From NCBI GenBank assembly GCA_032622095.1, contig CP136065.1:41267503-41331502 (forward strand): DNA of 64,000 bases, in the 5' to 3' direction. The translations under genes and the position numbers were made by a program. How positions within the stretch are numbered: position 1 is the stretch's first letter; every line of letters starts with the position of its first letter. The DNA comes from Siphonodentalium dalli. Its lineage: Eukaryota; Mollusca; Scaphopoda; Gadilida; Siphonodentaliidae. Below the pieces are notes generated by a model. The model made no database searches and was not told the origin of the DNA. It was given only the letters and a program-made list of their open reading frames with translations. This document shows, in pieces, positions 21,266 through 33,612 of this stretch.

Positions 21266-21867
21266 TTAAAGGGGTACTGTACGCCATTTTCAATAAATTT
21301 CCGGTGATAACAACGATCTAATATCGATAATATATAGAAACATAAGTAATTTGAGTCGAAGATGTATTCTGTAAATGCTCAGGTTAATAGGCTATCTTAA
21401 AATCAAAGTTAATAATTTGATATAAATTGAATTTATGACTGGAGCCATAAAATGGCGTCAATTAAATTACGAATTTCCGTGTACAAAACGTAATCAAATT
21501 AATTGAGGGATACTGGATTGGTAAACCGATCGCACACACGATCGTTTAAAACATTATGATGATACGGGGAGAAAACTCAAGCCACTCACTCACTAGTGAC
21601 GATACAATAACTTAAATGACCATATGGAACTACATGTAGTATGCATATAATATAACTTTTATTTGATACATTTGGTTGAAAACTGTACAAGAATTACTCG
21701 ACAACGACAATTTGTATTTTTGCATTCCGGTAAATTTGCCATCCGTAACACTACTTCGTACTCAACAGACTTTCAAATAATGGAAAAAGTGTTACCTTAT
21801 TCTCCAACTCAGAGACTATAGAAACCAACAACAACATTTTGGATACAGTATGACTGTATCCCTTTAA
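21266..21867. mobile_element. TTAAAGGG-ended element (about 600 bp)
   Basis: The left TTAAAGGGGTACTGTACG is mirrored by TGACTGTATCCCTTTAA, with less conserved inner parts. The TTAA or TAA flank and short ends suggest a DNA transposon MITE of uncertain superfamily. The duplicate is at 25637-26238. Confidence 0.5.
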
Positions 21868-22316
21868 GCTAAGATTATGATATATTTCAATAAATAAATA
21901 TTGACAATTTGATTATTCTATACTAAGGTACCGGTATGTTTGTTTACAGAAAATACCCGGTACATGTAGGCAGTACATACCGGTATTTTTTAGTATTTTT
22001 TTGTTTTGGCCATTTTTGTTTTGGCCAAATACATGTACCTGTGGTTTGAACAAGAAACCGGCTAATTCGTGTATAAACAATATTATACTGTTTTCACATT
22101 CTGAATGAATTTCTCTGAGTTCATCTCACTATCCCCGGGTTAATTCAGGAAAACCTTTAGAAGCCATTATTGTCCCCACTCCTATCAAAACAATATACAT
22201 GTAAGCGGCTTGTTTACATCGTAAGCATTCGGCTAATTGATCACCGTGCGCCTCAGACTTGCGCTTGTGTTAGTATACATGTACTAGTACTTAGTTTCTC
22301 CATACAAATGTATATA

Positions 22317-22708
22317 CTCTTGAGTGCCTAATAAACATACATGTACGATTATTAAAATCAAGGTCAAATTCCCACCTGTACGATCGTTATTTGGTCCTGT
22401 ACGTTTATTAAATTAACCAAAAGAAATAATTCACCAATCTTAAATTGTGTTATTCATAGATAAATGAACTCTGATTGTTGACAGTGATCAGCACACTGTA
22501 GATTCACAGACCTGGCTATCCATCAAAACTATTTCTGTCACATGGCATCAGTAAACCAGTCAGATGGTGCGTTTTGTTGGGATGTATGGTACTAATAGTT
22601 CCAGTCTGTACGTTTATTCCGCCCTGTACATGTATTATTATTCAGTTACGTGACATTTTCCAACCTGTACTATTATTCCCCCCTGTACTTTTATTAGGCA
22701 CTCAAGAG
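22317..22708. mobile_element. MITE with CTCTTGAGTGCC ends (392 bp, TA flanks)
   Basis: CTCTTGAGTGCCTAATAAAC at the left is mirrored by TTTTATTAGGCACTCAAGAG at the right, with TA at 22315-22316 and 22709-22710. Subterminal CCTGTACG..TTATT words are iterated inside on both sides. The second copy is at 26688-27079, where one terminal base differs. Confidence 0.85.
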
Positions 22709-22911
22709 TAGTTACGCATATGATTTCTATATTTAATTAACAATTCTGAAACCGGCGAGACAAAATGTGTATTCGTTGGTCTATTTTGCTTCCTGTTGAG
22801 TTTGTTTTGTTGTCCAACATTTTCCAAATCGTAGGAAAATTGAGGAACCAACTGTATCATGTGCAGGGACATGAAATTAAAATATCCAAATGTCGTCCAT
22901 GGACATGATAT

Positions 22912-23065
22912 TAATAATCGACTCCTTAAAACATGTGCAGCAGAATTCTGATAACTTTATGAGAGCTTTCCGATGAATGGCATCATGCCATATTTCCGAC
23001 TAAATCCTGAAAAGTTACCCATAATTCTGCTGTGGTTAAGGAGTCGATTATTGAATGCGTTACTG
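22912..23065. mobile_element. Tc1/mariner-type MITE, partly decayed
   Basis: TAATCGACTCCTTAAAAC ... GCAGCAGAATTCTG pairs with CATAATTCTGCTGTGGTTAA and GGAGTCGATTA. The right end GCGTTACTG next to TA matches the family at 10530 and 24172, but the left terminus is lost. The duplicate starts near 27283. Confidence 0.7.
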
Positions 23066-24171
23066 TACCCATCTGTCTTGGACAACTGTTTGACACTTTT
23101 AGTCTTTGTCATAATTATGACATACATTAATTTACATGGATACTGAATCTGGCCCACCTGGTTTTCATGCTAATATTACACTTTAGGTGAGGTACCGGCA
23201 CCAGTAAGTGTATGTACTGGTAGTGGTAGTAACAGGTACTGATACTGTCATAGCCTAACTCCCGATGTGGCTATTATGTCATATGTGTTAAATATAAGTT
23301 ATAATTCTTCTACACAACTAGGCCATTCTGGAGTTCTGGTATCATTTGTTTGGACATACCGGTAGCACAACACAACATTCTCAAAATATCCTGGCTCACT
23401 AAAATGCTGCTGAAATTCAGATAGGATTTTCAGAAAACTTAGCCAGTTTAATTAAAGTATACATGTATCTGTCCTGTTCTCTGTGTCAGCTGATTTAACT
23501 TTAGTTCTATCTGCTTGGTTTTCATGTCATACCAGTAGATACAGTTTGTTGGCGGGTAATGGAGCAAAATACTGAGATATAACATAAGCCTACATTTATG
23601 TACTAGTAAAGTTTTTCAATCTACGAATGTGATGACCCCATCGGCTATACTGCCAGGATGTGTGTTTTTTTAAGCTCCTCATGTTCTGTGCATGTACCCA
23701 TAGATGATAATGGTTTCATTCAATTTAGGCCAAAATTAGTGGCTGGTCAAGGTCATTGTCCCACGAAAAATAGCCTACCCGTACTATGTCCAGTGTACTT
23801 TAATATGTATCTGTTGGATATTTTGTCCAATGCAAATTTTTAGACAATCTGTATCTATTTGGGTATGTCCAAGGAGCCACTACTGGCCAAATCGGACATT
23901 GAAACTAAAAAAATAGTACTTTTTTAATTTCAGATCAATTCAGAGTTAATATAATTATGTCGTTTGAGAATTGCATGAGTATTTATTAATCGACAATCAA
24001 CTTGAAAACAAAAATAACATGGGTTTTTCCTGGGTGGCGATTGGACGCTCACTAAAATATGCGCATCATTGACGAATAATGAGTCAATTGGAAATTTAAA
24101 TACTGTCTCATACCAGCACAGTTCATCTGAAAATTGGACAGGCACCATTTTGAAATGACCAACACCATATA

Positions 24172-24296
24172 CAGTAATGCTCTAATTAATCGAGAGCTTT
24201 CCGATGAATGGCAACAAGCCATATTTCCGACTAAATCCAGAAAAGTCACCCATAATTCTGGTGTGTTTAAGGAGTCGATTAATTAGAGCATTACTG
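24172..24296. mobile_element. Tc1/mariner-type MITE (125 bp)
   Basis: CAGTAATGCTCTAATTAATC ... GATTAATTAGAGCATTACTG with TA on each side. The interior shares GGCAACAAGCCATATTTCCG with the element at 10530. The duplicate is at 28543-28667. Confidence 0.88.
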
Positions 24297-24633
24297 TATT
24301 GGTGCCTGTCATTTTGACAGTCAGTAAAAAAAAAATATTTTGAGCCTTGCATTCAATGATATCCTCATGTTTTACCAGGATCAGGAATGCTGACGCAATG
24401 GTTCGAAAACCTGAAAGAGATGAAAAGGCAGCAGGTTCAACCACCAGGGTGACGAATGGATGATGTATCAATGGCAAACAAATACTGCACATACACATGT
24501 AGTGGAGTGGATAGATCATGAAGAGCCAACCAGCAGTCTTGGTAATCTTTGTCTCTCTTTTGTATGAAGGAGTTTAAAATAAGTACTAGTACTGCTATAT
24601 GATGTTCCTGTAGTGGCACTGCTCTGGTACAGG

Positions 24634-25264
24634 CAGGCCTGAGAATACTAGTATGGTGCTGGACATTTGCAGAATTAGCCAATAAGGTCCCCAGAGAGCA
24701 GCCCTCATAAATAATTGGCTACGGCAATCAGCAATGCCGAAACCATTTAATGAAGCAAACTGGGCCATGGCAAAGGGTTGCTGTGGCGGTTCAGGTTGCC
24801 AAAGCCAAACAATCTGAATTACATTAAGACTGCTGCCAGATTTAGTGATTTACCCCTCACAGCGAGTCAGCATCATCAAATTCATTCTCTGGAGACTTCA
24901 TTCTGCATGGCCTCATCTGCTATGGGAGACCTAGCCTCGGATTTAAGTTCCCAGATGGTGAATATTGTGATGTGGCACCTCGATTTTGCAAATGTATTGT
25001 CTGCCAATTTGGGGATATACATGTAGAGAAAATAAACCAAAAAAATACTTTTGAAGAAAGTTGTAAAGAAAGTATAAAACTAAAACTAAAATACTTGTTA
25101 CATTTGATAATAAAGATACAATCCAGATAAAATGAGGCCTTAGCAGAATGAGGTCCCCAGAGGGTTAATTTAGTGATGTTAGCCCAGCGTGCGGTGTAAC
25201 ATCATTAAATCCCCCCACTGGGGACCTCATTCTATACATTTTCGGGACCGTATTCTCAGCCCTG
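24634..25264. mobile_element. hAT-type non-autonomous element with nested foldbacks
   Basis: The ends are CAGGCCTGAGAATAC and GTATTCTCAGCCCTG. The flanking octamers GGTACAGG and GATACAGA agree at 6 of 8 positions, consistent with an old hAT target duplication. Nested inside are a copy of the CAGCCCTCATAA..GGCTACGGCAATC element (about 24695-24830; relative at 47488-47610) and a foldback on AGAATGAGGTCCCCAGAGGG (25144-25236), which also occurs near 33241-33437. The duplicate is about 4.37 kb downstream. Confidence 0.6.
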
Positions 25265-25414
25265 GATACAGACAGTACACAATATAAACAGTGTTGCATG
25301 TACATGTACTAGTCTGAACTTTAAACTACCAATGTTACATCGATGTTCTCAGCACTTGTAAACAACTGAAATTGCTGATTAAAAGTTTCTGAGCGGTCTT
25401 TCCTCCACCCACAA

Positions 25415-28400
25415 AACTTTATTTTATGCACCTCTTATTAAATTATAATGCTTTTATCCTATAACCCTTTTGTATAAATATTTTTCCATCTACCTAGTGG
25501 CTACTGAATGGATCCGGGCCAGCTCGTCCCAGGGCGGCGAGGGCCCACTCGGACCAGACATATTTTGGGACGAGCTGGCCCAGCATTCGTGGCTGAGTGG
25601 GCCCAGGAATTAAATGCATGTGTGGATATGAATTTCTTAAAGGGGTACTGTACGCCATTTTCAATAAATTTCCGGTGATAACAACGATCTAATATCGATA
25701 ATATATAGAAACATAAGTAATTTGAGTCGAAGATGTATTCTGTAAATGCTCAGGTTAATAGGCTATCTTAAAATCAAAGTTAATAATTTGATATAAATTG
25801 AATTTATGACTGGAGCCATAAAATGGCGTCAATTAAATTACGAATTTCCGTGTACAAAACGTAATCAAATTAATTGAGGGATACTGGATTGGTAAACCGA
25901 TCGCACACACGATCGTTTAAAACATTATGATGATACGGGGAGAAAACTCAAGCCACTCACTCACTAGTGACGATACAATAACTTAAATGACCATATGGAA
26001 CTACATGTAGTATGCATATAATATAACTTTTATTTGATACATTTGGTTGAAAACTGTACAAGAATTACTCGACAACGACAATTTGTATTTTTGCATTCCG
26101 GTAAATTTGCCATCCGTAACACTACTTCGTACTCAACAGACTTTCAAATAATGGAAAAAGTGTTACCTTATTCTCCAACTCAGAGACTATAGAAACCAAC
26201 AACAACATTTTGGATACAGTATGACTGTATCCCTTTAAGCTAAGATTATGATATATTTCAATAAATAAATATTGACAATTTGATTATTCTATACTAAGGT
26301 ACCGGTATGTTTGTTTACAGAAAATACCCGGTACATGTAGGCAGTACATACCGGTATTTTTTAGTATTTTTTTGTTTTGGCCATTTTTGTTTTGGCCAAA
26401 TACATGTACCTGTGGTTTGAACAAGAAACCGGCTAATTCGTGTATAAACAATATTATACTGTTTTCACATTCTGAATGAATTTCTCTGAGTTCATCTCAC
26501 TATCCCCGGGTTAATTCAGGAAAACCTTTAGAAGCCATTATTGTCCCCACTCCTATCAAAACAATATACATGTAAGCGGCTTGTTTACATCGTAAGCATT
26601 CGGCTAATTGATCACCGTGCGCCTCAGACTTGCGCTTGTGTTAGTATACATGTACTAGTACTTAGTTTCTCCATACAAATGTATATACTCTTGAGTGTCT
26701 AATAAACATACATGTACGATTATTAAAATCAAGGTCAAATTCCCACCTGTACGATCGTTATTTGGTCCTGTACGTTTATTAAATTAACCAAAAGAAATAA
26801 TTCACCAATCTTAAATTGTGTTATTCATAGATAAATGAACTCTGATTGTTGACAGTGATCAGCACACTGTAGATTCACAGACCTGGCTATCCATCAAAAC
26901 TATTTCTGTCACATGGCATCAGTAAACCAGTCAGATGGTGCGTTTTGTTGGGATGTATGGTACTAATAGTTCCAGTCTGTACGTTTATTCCGCCCTGTAC
27001 ATGTATTATTATTCAGTTACGTGACATTTTCCAACCTGTACTATTATTCCCCCCTGTACTTTTATTAGGCACTCAAGAGTAGTTACGCATATGATTTCTA
27101 TATTTAATTAACAATTCTGAAACCGGCGAGACAAAATGTGTATTCGTTGGTCTATTTTGCTTCCTGTTGAGTTTGTTTTGTTGTCCAACATTTTCCAAAT
27201 CGTAGGAAAATTGAGGAACCAACTGTATCATGTGCAGGGACATGAAATTAAAATATCCAAATGTCGTCCATGGACATGATATTAATAATCGACTCCTTAA
27301 AACATGTGCAGCAGAATTCTGATAACTTTATGAGAGCTTTCCGATGAATGGCATCATGCCATATTTCCGACTAAATCCTGAAAAGTTACCCATAATTCTG
27401 CTGTGGTTAAGGAGTCGATTATTGAATGCGTTACTGTACCCATCTGTCTTGGACAACTGTTTGACACTTTTAGTCTTTGTCATAATTATGACATACATTA
27501 ATTTACATGGATACTGAATCTGGCCCACCTGGTTTTCATGCTAATATTACACTTTAGGTGAGGTACCGGCACCAGTAAGTGTATGTACTGGTAGTGGTAG
27601 TAACAGGTACTGATACTGTCATAGCCTAACTCCCGATGTGGCTATTATGTCATATGTGTTAAATATAAGTTATAATTCTTCTACACAACTAGGCCATTCT
27701 GGAGTTCTGGTATCATTTGTTTGGACATACCGGTAGCACAACACAACATTCTCAAAATATCCTGGCTCACTAAAATGCTGCTGAAATTCAGATAGGATTT
27801 TCAGAAAACTTAGCCAGTTTAATTAAAGTATACATGTATCTGTCCTGTTCTCTGTGTCAGCTGATTTAACTTTAGTTCTATCTGCTTGGTTTTCATGTCA
27901 TACCAGTAGATACAGTTTGTTGGCGGGTAATGGAGCAAAATACTGAGATATAACATAAGCCTACATTTATGTACTAGTAAAGTTTTTCAATCTACGAATG
28001 TGATGACCCCATCGGCTATACTGCCAGGATGTGTGTTTTTTTAAGCTCCTCATGTTCTGTGCATGTACCCATAGATGATAATGGTTTCATTCAATTTAGG
28101 CCAAAATTAGTGGCTGGTCAAGGTCATTGTCCCACGAAAAATAGCCTACCCGTACTATGTCCAGTGTACTTTAATATGTATCTGTTGGATATTTTGTCCA
28201 ATGCAAATTTTTAGACAATCTGTATCTATTTGGGTATGTCCAAGGAGCCACTACTGGCCAAATCGGACATTGAAACTAAAAAAATAGTACTTTTTTAATT
28301 TCAGATCAATTCAGAGTTAATATAATTATGTCGTTTGAGAATTGCATGAGTATTTATTAATCGACAATCAACTTGAAAACAAAAATAACATGGGTTTTTC

Positions 28401-29777
28401 CTGGGTGGCGATTGGACGCTCACTAAAATATGCGCATCATTGACGAATAATGAGTCAATTGGAAATTTAAATACTGTCTCATACCAGCACAGTTCATCTG
28501 AAAATTGGACAGGCACCATTTTGAAATGACCAACACCATATACAGTAATGCTCTAATTAATCGAGAGCTTTCCGATGAATGGCAACAAGCCATATTTCCG
28601 ACTAAATCCAGAAAAGTCACCCATAATTCTGGTGTGTTTAAGGAGTCGATTAATTAGAGCATTACTGTATTGGTGCCTGTCATTTTGACAGTCAGTAAAA
28701 AAAAAATATTTTGAGCCTTGCATTCAATGATATCCTCATGTTTTACCAGGATCAGGAATGCTGACGCAATGGTTCGAAAACCTGAAAGAGATGAAAAGGC
28801 AGCAGGTTCAACCACCAGGGTGACGAATGGATGATGTATCAATGGCAAACAAATACTGCACATACACATGTAGTGGAGTGGATAGATCATGAAGAGCCAA
28901 CCAGCAGTCTTGGTAATCTTTGTCTCTCTTTTGTATGAAGGAGTTTAAAATAAGTACTAGTACTGCTATATGATGTTCCTGTAGTGGCACTGCTCTGGTA
29001 CAGGCAGGCCTGAGAATACTAGTATGGTGCTGGACATTTGCAGAATTAGCCAATAAGGTCCCCAGAGAGCAGCCCTCATAAATAATTGGCTACGGCAATC
29101 AGCAATGCCGAAACCATTTAATGAAGCAAACTGGGCCATGGCAAAGGGTTGCTGTGGCGGTTCAGGTTGCCAAAGCCAAACAATCTGAATTACATTAAGA
29201 CTGCTGCCAGATTTAGTGATTTACCCCTCACAGCGAGTCAGCATCATCAAATTCATTCTCTGGAGACTTCATTCTGCATGGCCTCATCTGCTATGGGAGA
29301 CCTAGCCTCGGATTTAAGTTCCCAGATGGTGAATATTGTGATGTGGCACCTCGATTTTGCAAATGTATTGTCTGCCAATTTGGGGATATACATGTAGAGA
29401 AAATAAACCAAAAAAATACTTTTGAAGAAAGTTGTAAAGAAAGTATAAAACTAAAACTAAAATACTTGTTACATTTGATAATAAAGATACAATCCAGAGG
29501 CCTTAGCAGAATGAGGTCCCCAGAGGGTTAATTTAGTGATGTTAGCCCAGCGTGCGGTGTAACATCATTAAATCCCCCCACTGGGGACCTCATTCTATAC
29601 ATTTTCGGGACCGTATTCTCAGCCCTGGATACAGACAGTACACAATATAAACAGTGTTGCATGTACATGTACTAGTCTGAGCTTTAAACTACCAATGTTA
29701 CATCGATGTTCTCAGCACTTGTAAACAACTGAAATTGCTGATTAAAAGTTTCTGAGCGGTCTTTCCTCCACCCACAA
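25415..29777 (+). repeat. 4.37-kb tandem duplication, copy 2
   Basis: 4,363 bp, the direct copy of 21044-25414 including all its MITEs. It lacks 8 bp (TAAAATGA) lying between two GA dinucleotides. It is followed at 29778 by AACTGACATTGTG, the unique right flank. Confidence 0.95.
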
Positions 29778-29781
29778 AACT

Positions 29782-30034
29782 GACATTGTGATATGATAAT
29801 TTCCCCCATGTTGGGAAGATTCCTTCTGAATAATATTTAAATAGTGTTCCTCTGTTATGCACCAATATTACTACAATGAATACCTTACTCGCATTCCTTG
29901 TATAATGCTGGCTGTCCGCTCCCAGCTGTCCTGTCGGTAAGGGTGACTAACACCGAATAAGGTTATCGAGAAATATATACCTGTGTTTCTGGTGACATGC
30001 AAGAAAAAAATAAACGGGGTGAGGTGGCTTTTCA
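29782..30034. other. Unassigned sequence between the duplication and the minisatellite element
   Basis: No gene recognised. Confidence 0.5.
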
Positions 30035-31190
30035 TTAGCTCAACTTTACTTTGTAAAGTTTGAGCTATTGCCATGGCTTGGTATCCGTCGTCTGTGCGTG
30101 TGTGATTCGTCAACAATTTCCTTTTGCACGGGCTACAGGTCGTACTTTTGGTCAGATCATTATGAAATTTGTCATAGCTGTTGACATTGACATGTCAATG
30201 GGAACGAGTCATTTTGGGGTCATTCGGCCAAAAAGCATGGCCACCAGTGGCCATCTTGGATTTCAAAATTCAATCCATTAGCACGGGCTACAGGCCATAC
30301 TGTTTGTCTGATCATCATGACATTTGTCATCAATGTTAATATTGAGATGTAGATGGGAACGAGTCATTTTGGGGTCATTCGGCTAAAAAACATGGCCGTC
30401 AGCAGCCATCTTGGATTTTACTCTTTGCATGACTAAATCCTTTGGCATGGGTTACAGGTCGTACCTTTAGTTGGATCATCATGAAATTTGTCACGGATGT
30501 TGACAATGACATGTAGATGGGAACGAGCCATTTTGGGGTCATTCGGCCAAAAAACATGGCCGCCAGCAGCCATCTTGGATTTTACTCTTCGCATGACTAA
30601 ACCCTTTGGCATGGGCTACAGGTCGTAGCTTTGGTCTGATCATCATGAAATTTGTCATGGATGTTAATATTGACATGTAGATGGGAACGAGTCATTATGG
30701 GTCGTTCGGCCAAAAGACATGGCCGCCAGCAGCCATATTGGATTTTACTCTTTGTATGACTAAATCCGTTGGCACGGGCTACAGGTCCTACCTTTGGTCG
30801 GATCATTATGAAATTTGTCACGACTGTTGACATTGACATGTAGATGGGAATGAGTCATTTTGCGGTCATTCGGCCAAAAAACATGGCCGCCAGCAGCCAT
30901 CTTGGATTTGACTCTTTACATGACTAAATCCTTTGACACAGGCTACAGGTCGTATCTTTTGTCGGATCTTCATGAAATTTGTGATGTATGTTAACAATGA
31001 CATATACCGGTAGATGGCAACAAGTCTTTTTGGGATCATTCGGCAAAAAAACATGGCTGCCAGCGGCCATCTTGGATTTTACTCTTTGCATAATTAGGCC
31101 TTTCAACTTTCCACATTCCTAATCACTCCATTGACTGTGACACATGAAATTATTCCCTTTCCAAGTTGAGCTACAGTGTCATTGACACTT
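30035..31190. mobile_element. AGCTCAAC-ended minisatellite element, short copy (about 7 units)
   Basis: It begins TTAGCTCAACTTTACTTTGT with AAAGTTTGAGCTATTGCCAT and ends CCAAGTTGAGCTACAGTGTC with ATTGACACTT. Between them is a tandem array of units of about 155 bp built on GGGCTACAGGTCGTACCTTT, ATCATGAAATTTGTCATGGA, GACATGTAGATGGGAACGAG and CATGGCCGCCAGCAGCCATC. The larger relative at 40963-45112 has the same ends, so these are discrete units and not plain satellite. Confidence 0.9.
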
Positions 31191-31470
31191 CAATTACAGT
31201 ACTCCGTGAATTGACAGTTTATAGCCTCATGTTTGTATGTTGCAGGTGCCGGTACTGTCCAAGTATGAAGTACATGTATCTGAGACAACCGATTGGCGAG
31301 CGCTGTGTCAAAGTATACCGGTATGCTGTGGAAACTTCACAGGAATTATTGGTAATAATTGTTTATAAGTTTAAAGCTACATTGACTGTCAGTTATATAA
31401 ATGACATGTCTCTAAGCAGATGGTGCCACTCTGATACATATGCTCAGACAGATTATACTTGTCTTGTGAG

Positions 31471-32577
31471 TAGAGATGGGCGGTTGTGAAATTTTGCCTC
31501 GGTTTCGGTTTCGGTTGTGGAAAAAGAGTTGAGTCTCGGTTTCGGTTTTTATTAATAAAAATTACTAATGTGAACAAAATCTAATTATGCTTCATCATAT
31601 TACAAAGAAAACACACCAATTGTATCACCATAACTTGTGAGGTACATGTCCTTTTATAATATTAAATTATGTATCATATTGTTACTATTACATGTATATT
31701 GTTAATGTCCATGTCGAGTGGCAGTGCTAGAATGCAAGTGAGTCTGTGTATTGTGTATGACTGCAATTCAGCATCATATGATCATAAGTGTGAAATAATA
31801 TAATGATCATTTATATTGGCATAAAACTAATGTGTGTGACTAGATATATGTGTATAGTTATGATTTGAAAAATAAAATTGGAAATAAACAACAAAATGAA
31901 AATAAAACATGACTAGAATCTCTCAATCACGTTATCTGGCTATATGCCTATTACCATATTTAGGGAACATAATATTGTACACACAATATAGTATACATGC
32001 ATCCAATACAAGTCACCTGCATGAGTGCTATTTCTCAACAGTTTACCGACAAACGGTATAATTCATTCCGGCTCCGATTCCGGCATAACATTTTTAATCA
32101 ACGGCGCACAAATATATTTGACGATTTAACATCCAAACAGTGATAAAAACTAATAGGGAATGCGGGTAACAATCATTGATACCTTTTGATATCGTATCCT
32201 CGTTATCAAATTCACCTTTCAGAGTATTTGTACGGCCTTAATGATTAAAATAACATGAGAAATAAACTGACTTGTGTTGTGTTTACTAGTAAATACTACG
32301 GAAAATAGGTGTACACGGAAGCAACGTAATTAATTCGTCGCGCGATTTCACCATGCGAACTCCTTTCTGCATATATTACAGGCGGCACACTTAGATTTCT
32401 TATCTTTCTTTGAAAAATATTTCCACACAGGACTCGTTTGTTCGTCGTGTTCTGCCATGATTACAGGAAGTTGTGACAACCGAAACAACGGGTTTTCCCA
32501 ACTTACCACGGTTGTCATTTCCGGTTTTTCCCGACAACCGAAACCGAACTGATTCCACGGTTAACTGCCCATCTCTA
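31471..32577. mobile_element. Non-autonomous hAT element (1,107 bp) with 8-bp target duplication
   Basis: The ends TAGAGATGGGCGGTTGTG and CGGTTAACTGCCCATCTCTA are typical hAT terminal repeats. The octamer CTTGTGAG stands directly on both sides (31463-31470, 32578-32585), a perfect 8-bp target-site duplication. Subterminal GGTTTCGGTTTCGGTT iterations occur near both ends. A BED-finger coding remnant is at 32349-32459. Confidence 0.93.
32349..32459 (-). pseudogene. BED zinc-finger remnant inside the hAT element
   Basis: An ATG on the minus strand at 32459 opens MAEHDEQTSPVWKYFSKKD and then KKSKCAACNICRKEFAW before a stop. 'PVWKYF...KC..C' is the start of a BED finger. The His pair is missing because of the early stop. 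It shows that this element derives from a BED-finger hAT and lost its catalytic region. Confidence 0.7.
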
Positions 32578-32808
32578 CTTGTGAGTTGTTGATATGTAGA
32601 AAGCTTCATCTTACAAGACTCAGGTATCAACCTATACCTGACAAGATGGATCGCGTCATCGAAAGTCATCAGTATTGTATGCTTTGTTTAATCTTGCTGG
32701 AATCGACTCTTATCTGAGTGAACCCAGACTATAAAACGTATAGCACACTATCAAGCAACTATGCATTCAATAGTATGAAACAAATTGCAGGGAAGCACAT
32801 TAGTTTAA

Positions 32809-33038
32809 CCCTTTCATGTTCGGAGCTGCATACACTTATATATGCGAGTCTCCCATAGGGAGCCTTGTATATATATAAGAGAATGCACTGGCTTGCACAG
32901 TCAAGGTAAATATTGTTAGGCCAATGTATTCTCTTATATACATGTATGGGAGGCTCCCTATGGAAGATTCACATATTTAAGAGAATTCATTGACACAAGG
33001 TTTTCACAAATGGTCAGGAAGCTCCAATCATTGGAGGG
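32809..33038. mobile_element. piggyBac-type MITE (230 bp)
   Basis: CCCTTTCATGTTCGGAGC ... GCTCCAATCATTGGAGGG with TTAA at 32805-32808 and 33039-33042. It contains two diverged hairpins of the TTATATATGCGAG/GAGAATGCA type shared with the MITEs at 6432, 37134 and 56297. Confidence 0.75.
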
Positions 33039-33090
33039 TTAATAGTCTGGGTGTACTCTGACTGTAATCGACTTCAAAGCTATTATTTAA

Positions 33091-33608
33091 CCCTTTCTTT
33101 ACTAAATGGAATCTCCCACTCAGTTATAAATGTACATATTATAATGGTCTATTATTCATTTGGAGGGCTGTTCAGGAAATATAAGCAGCCAATAAATAAA
33201 TGAATAATGTGCAAGCCTTGAAATAGGGTGTCTGTCATTTGCAGAATGAGGTCCCCAGAGGGTGAATTTAGTGATGCTACCCCGCATAGCGGGCTAGCAT
33301 CACCAAATTCACCCTCTGGGAACCTCATTCTGCTGAGGTGTAAGCAGAATGAGGTCCCCAGAGGGTGAATTTGGTGATGCTAGCCCGCTATGCGGGGTAG
33401 CATCACTAAATTCACCCTCTGGGGACCTCATTCTGCAAATGACAGACAGCCTATTTCAAGGCTTGATAATGTGTAGAAGCATTTCTCTACCTTGTAAGAA
33501 ATGTTTAGATGATGAGGTCAACAAACTGACTGCGGCTGGTTGTTGAACTTGTTACCTGAACATTTCCCAAGGGAACAGGTCCTGAATGAGTATTTAGTAA
33601 AGAAAGGG
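33091..33608. mobile_element. piggyBac-type MITE (518 bp) with nested foldbacks
   Basis: The perfect 16-bp ends CCCTTTCTTTACTAAA and TTTAGTAAAGAAAGGG lie between TTAA sites (33087-33090, 33609-33612). An inner inverted pair (CAAGCCTTGAAATAGGGTGT near 33210; CCTATTTCAAGGCTTG near 33449) encloses two adjacent hairpins (33241-33335 and 33343-33437). These are based on GCAGAATGAGGTCCCCAGAG and are nearly identical to each other. Confidence 0.9.
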
Positions 33609-33612
33609 TTAA

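Larger units (their letters stand above)
21044..25414 (+). repeat. 4.37-kb tandem duplication, copy 1
   Basis: 4,371 bp, repeated directly at 25415-29777. Comparing the copies by eye I find three substitutions (21115/25486 T to C, 22327/26698 C to T, 25318/29681 A to G). There is also one 8-bp deletion in copy 2, corresponding to about 25128-25135 here. The unit starts at AACT, and the sequence that follows copy 2 also starts at AACT, so the junction shows 4-bp microhomology. Its content is a series of MITEs and unassigned sequence. No open frame in it is convincing. Confidence 0.95.

Noticed and set aside
22957-25026. Several open frames of 60-80 codons in the duplicated unit, seen again in copy 2
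   Set aside because: Their conservation is only due to the duplication. They overlap MITE hairpins and show no motif.
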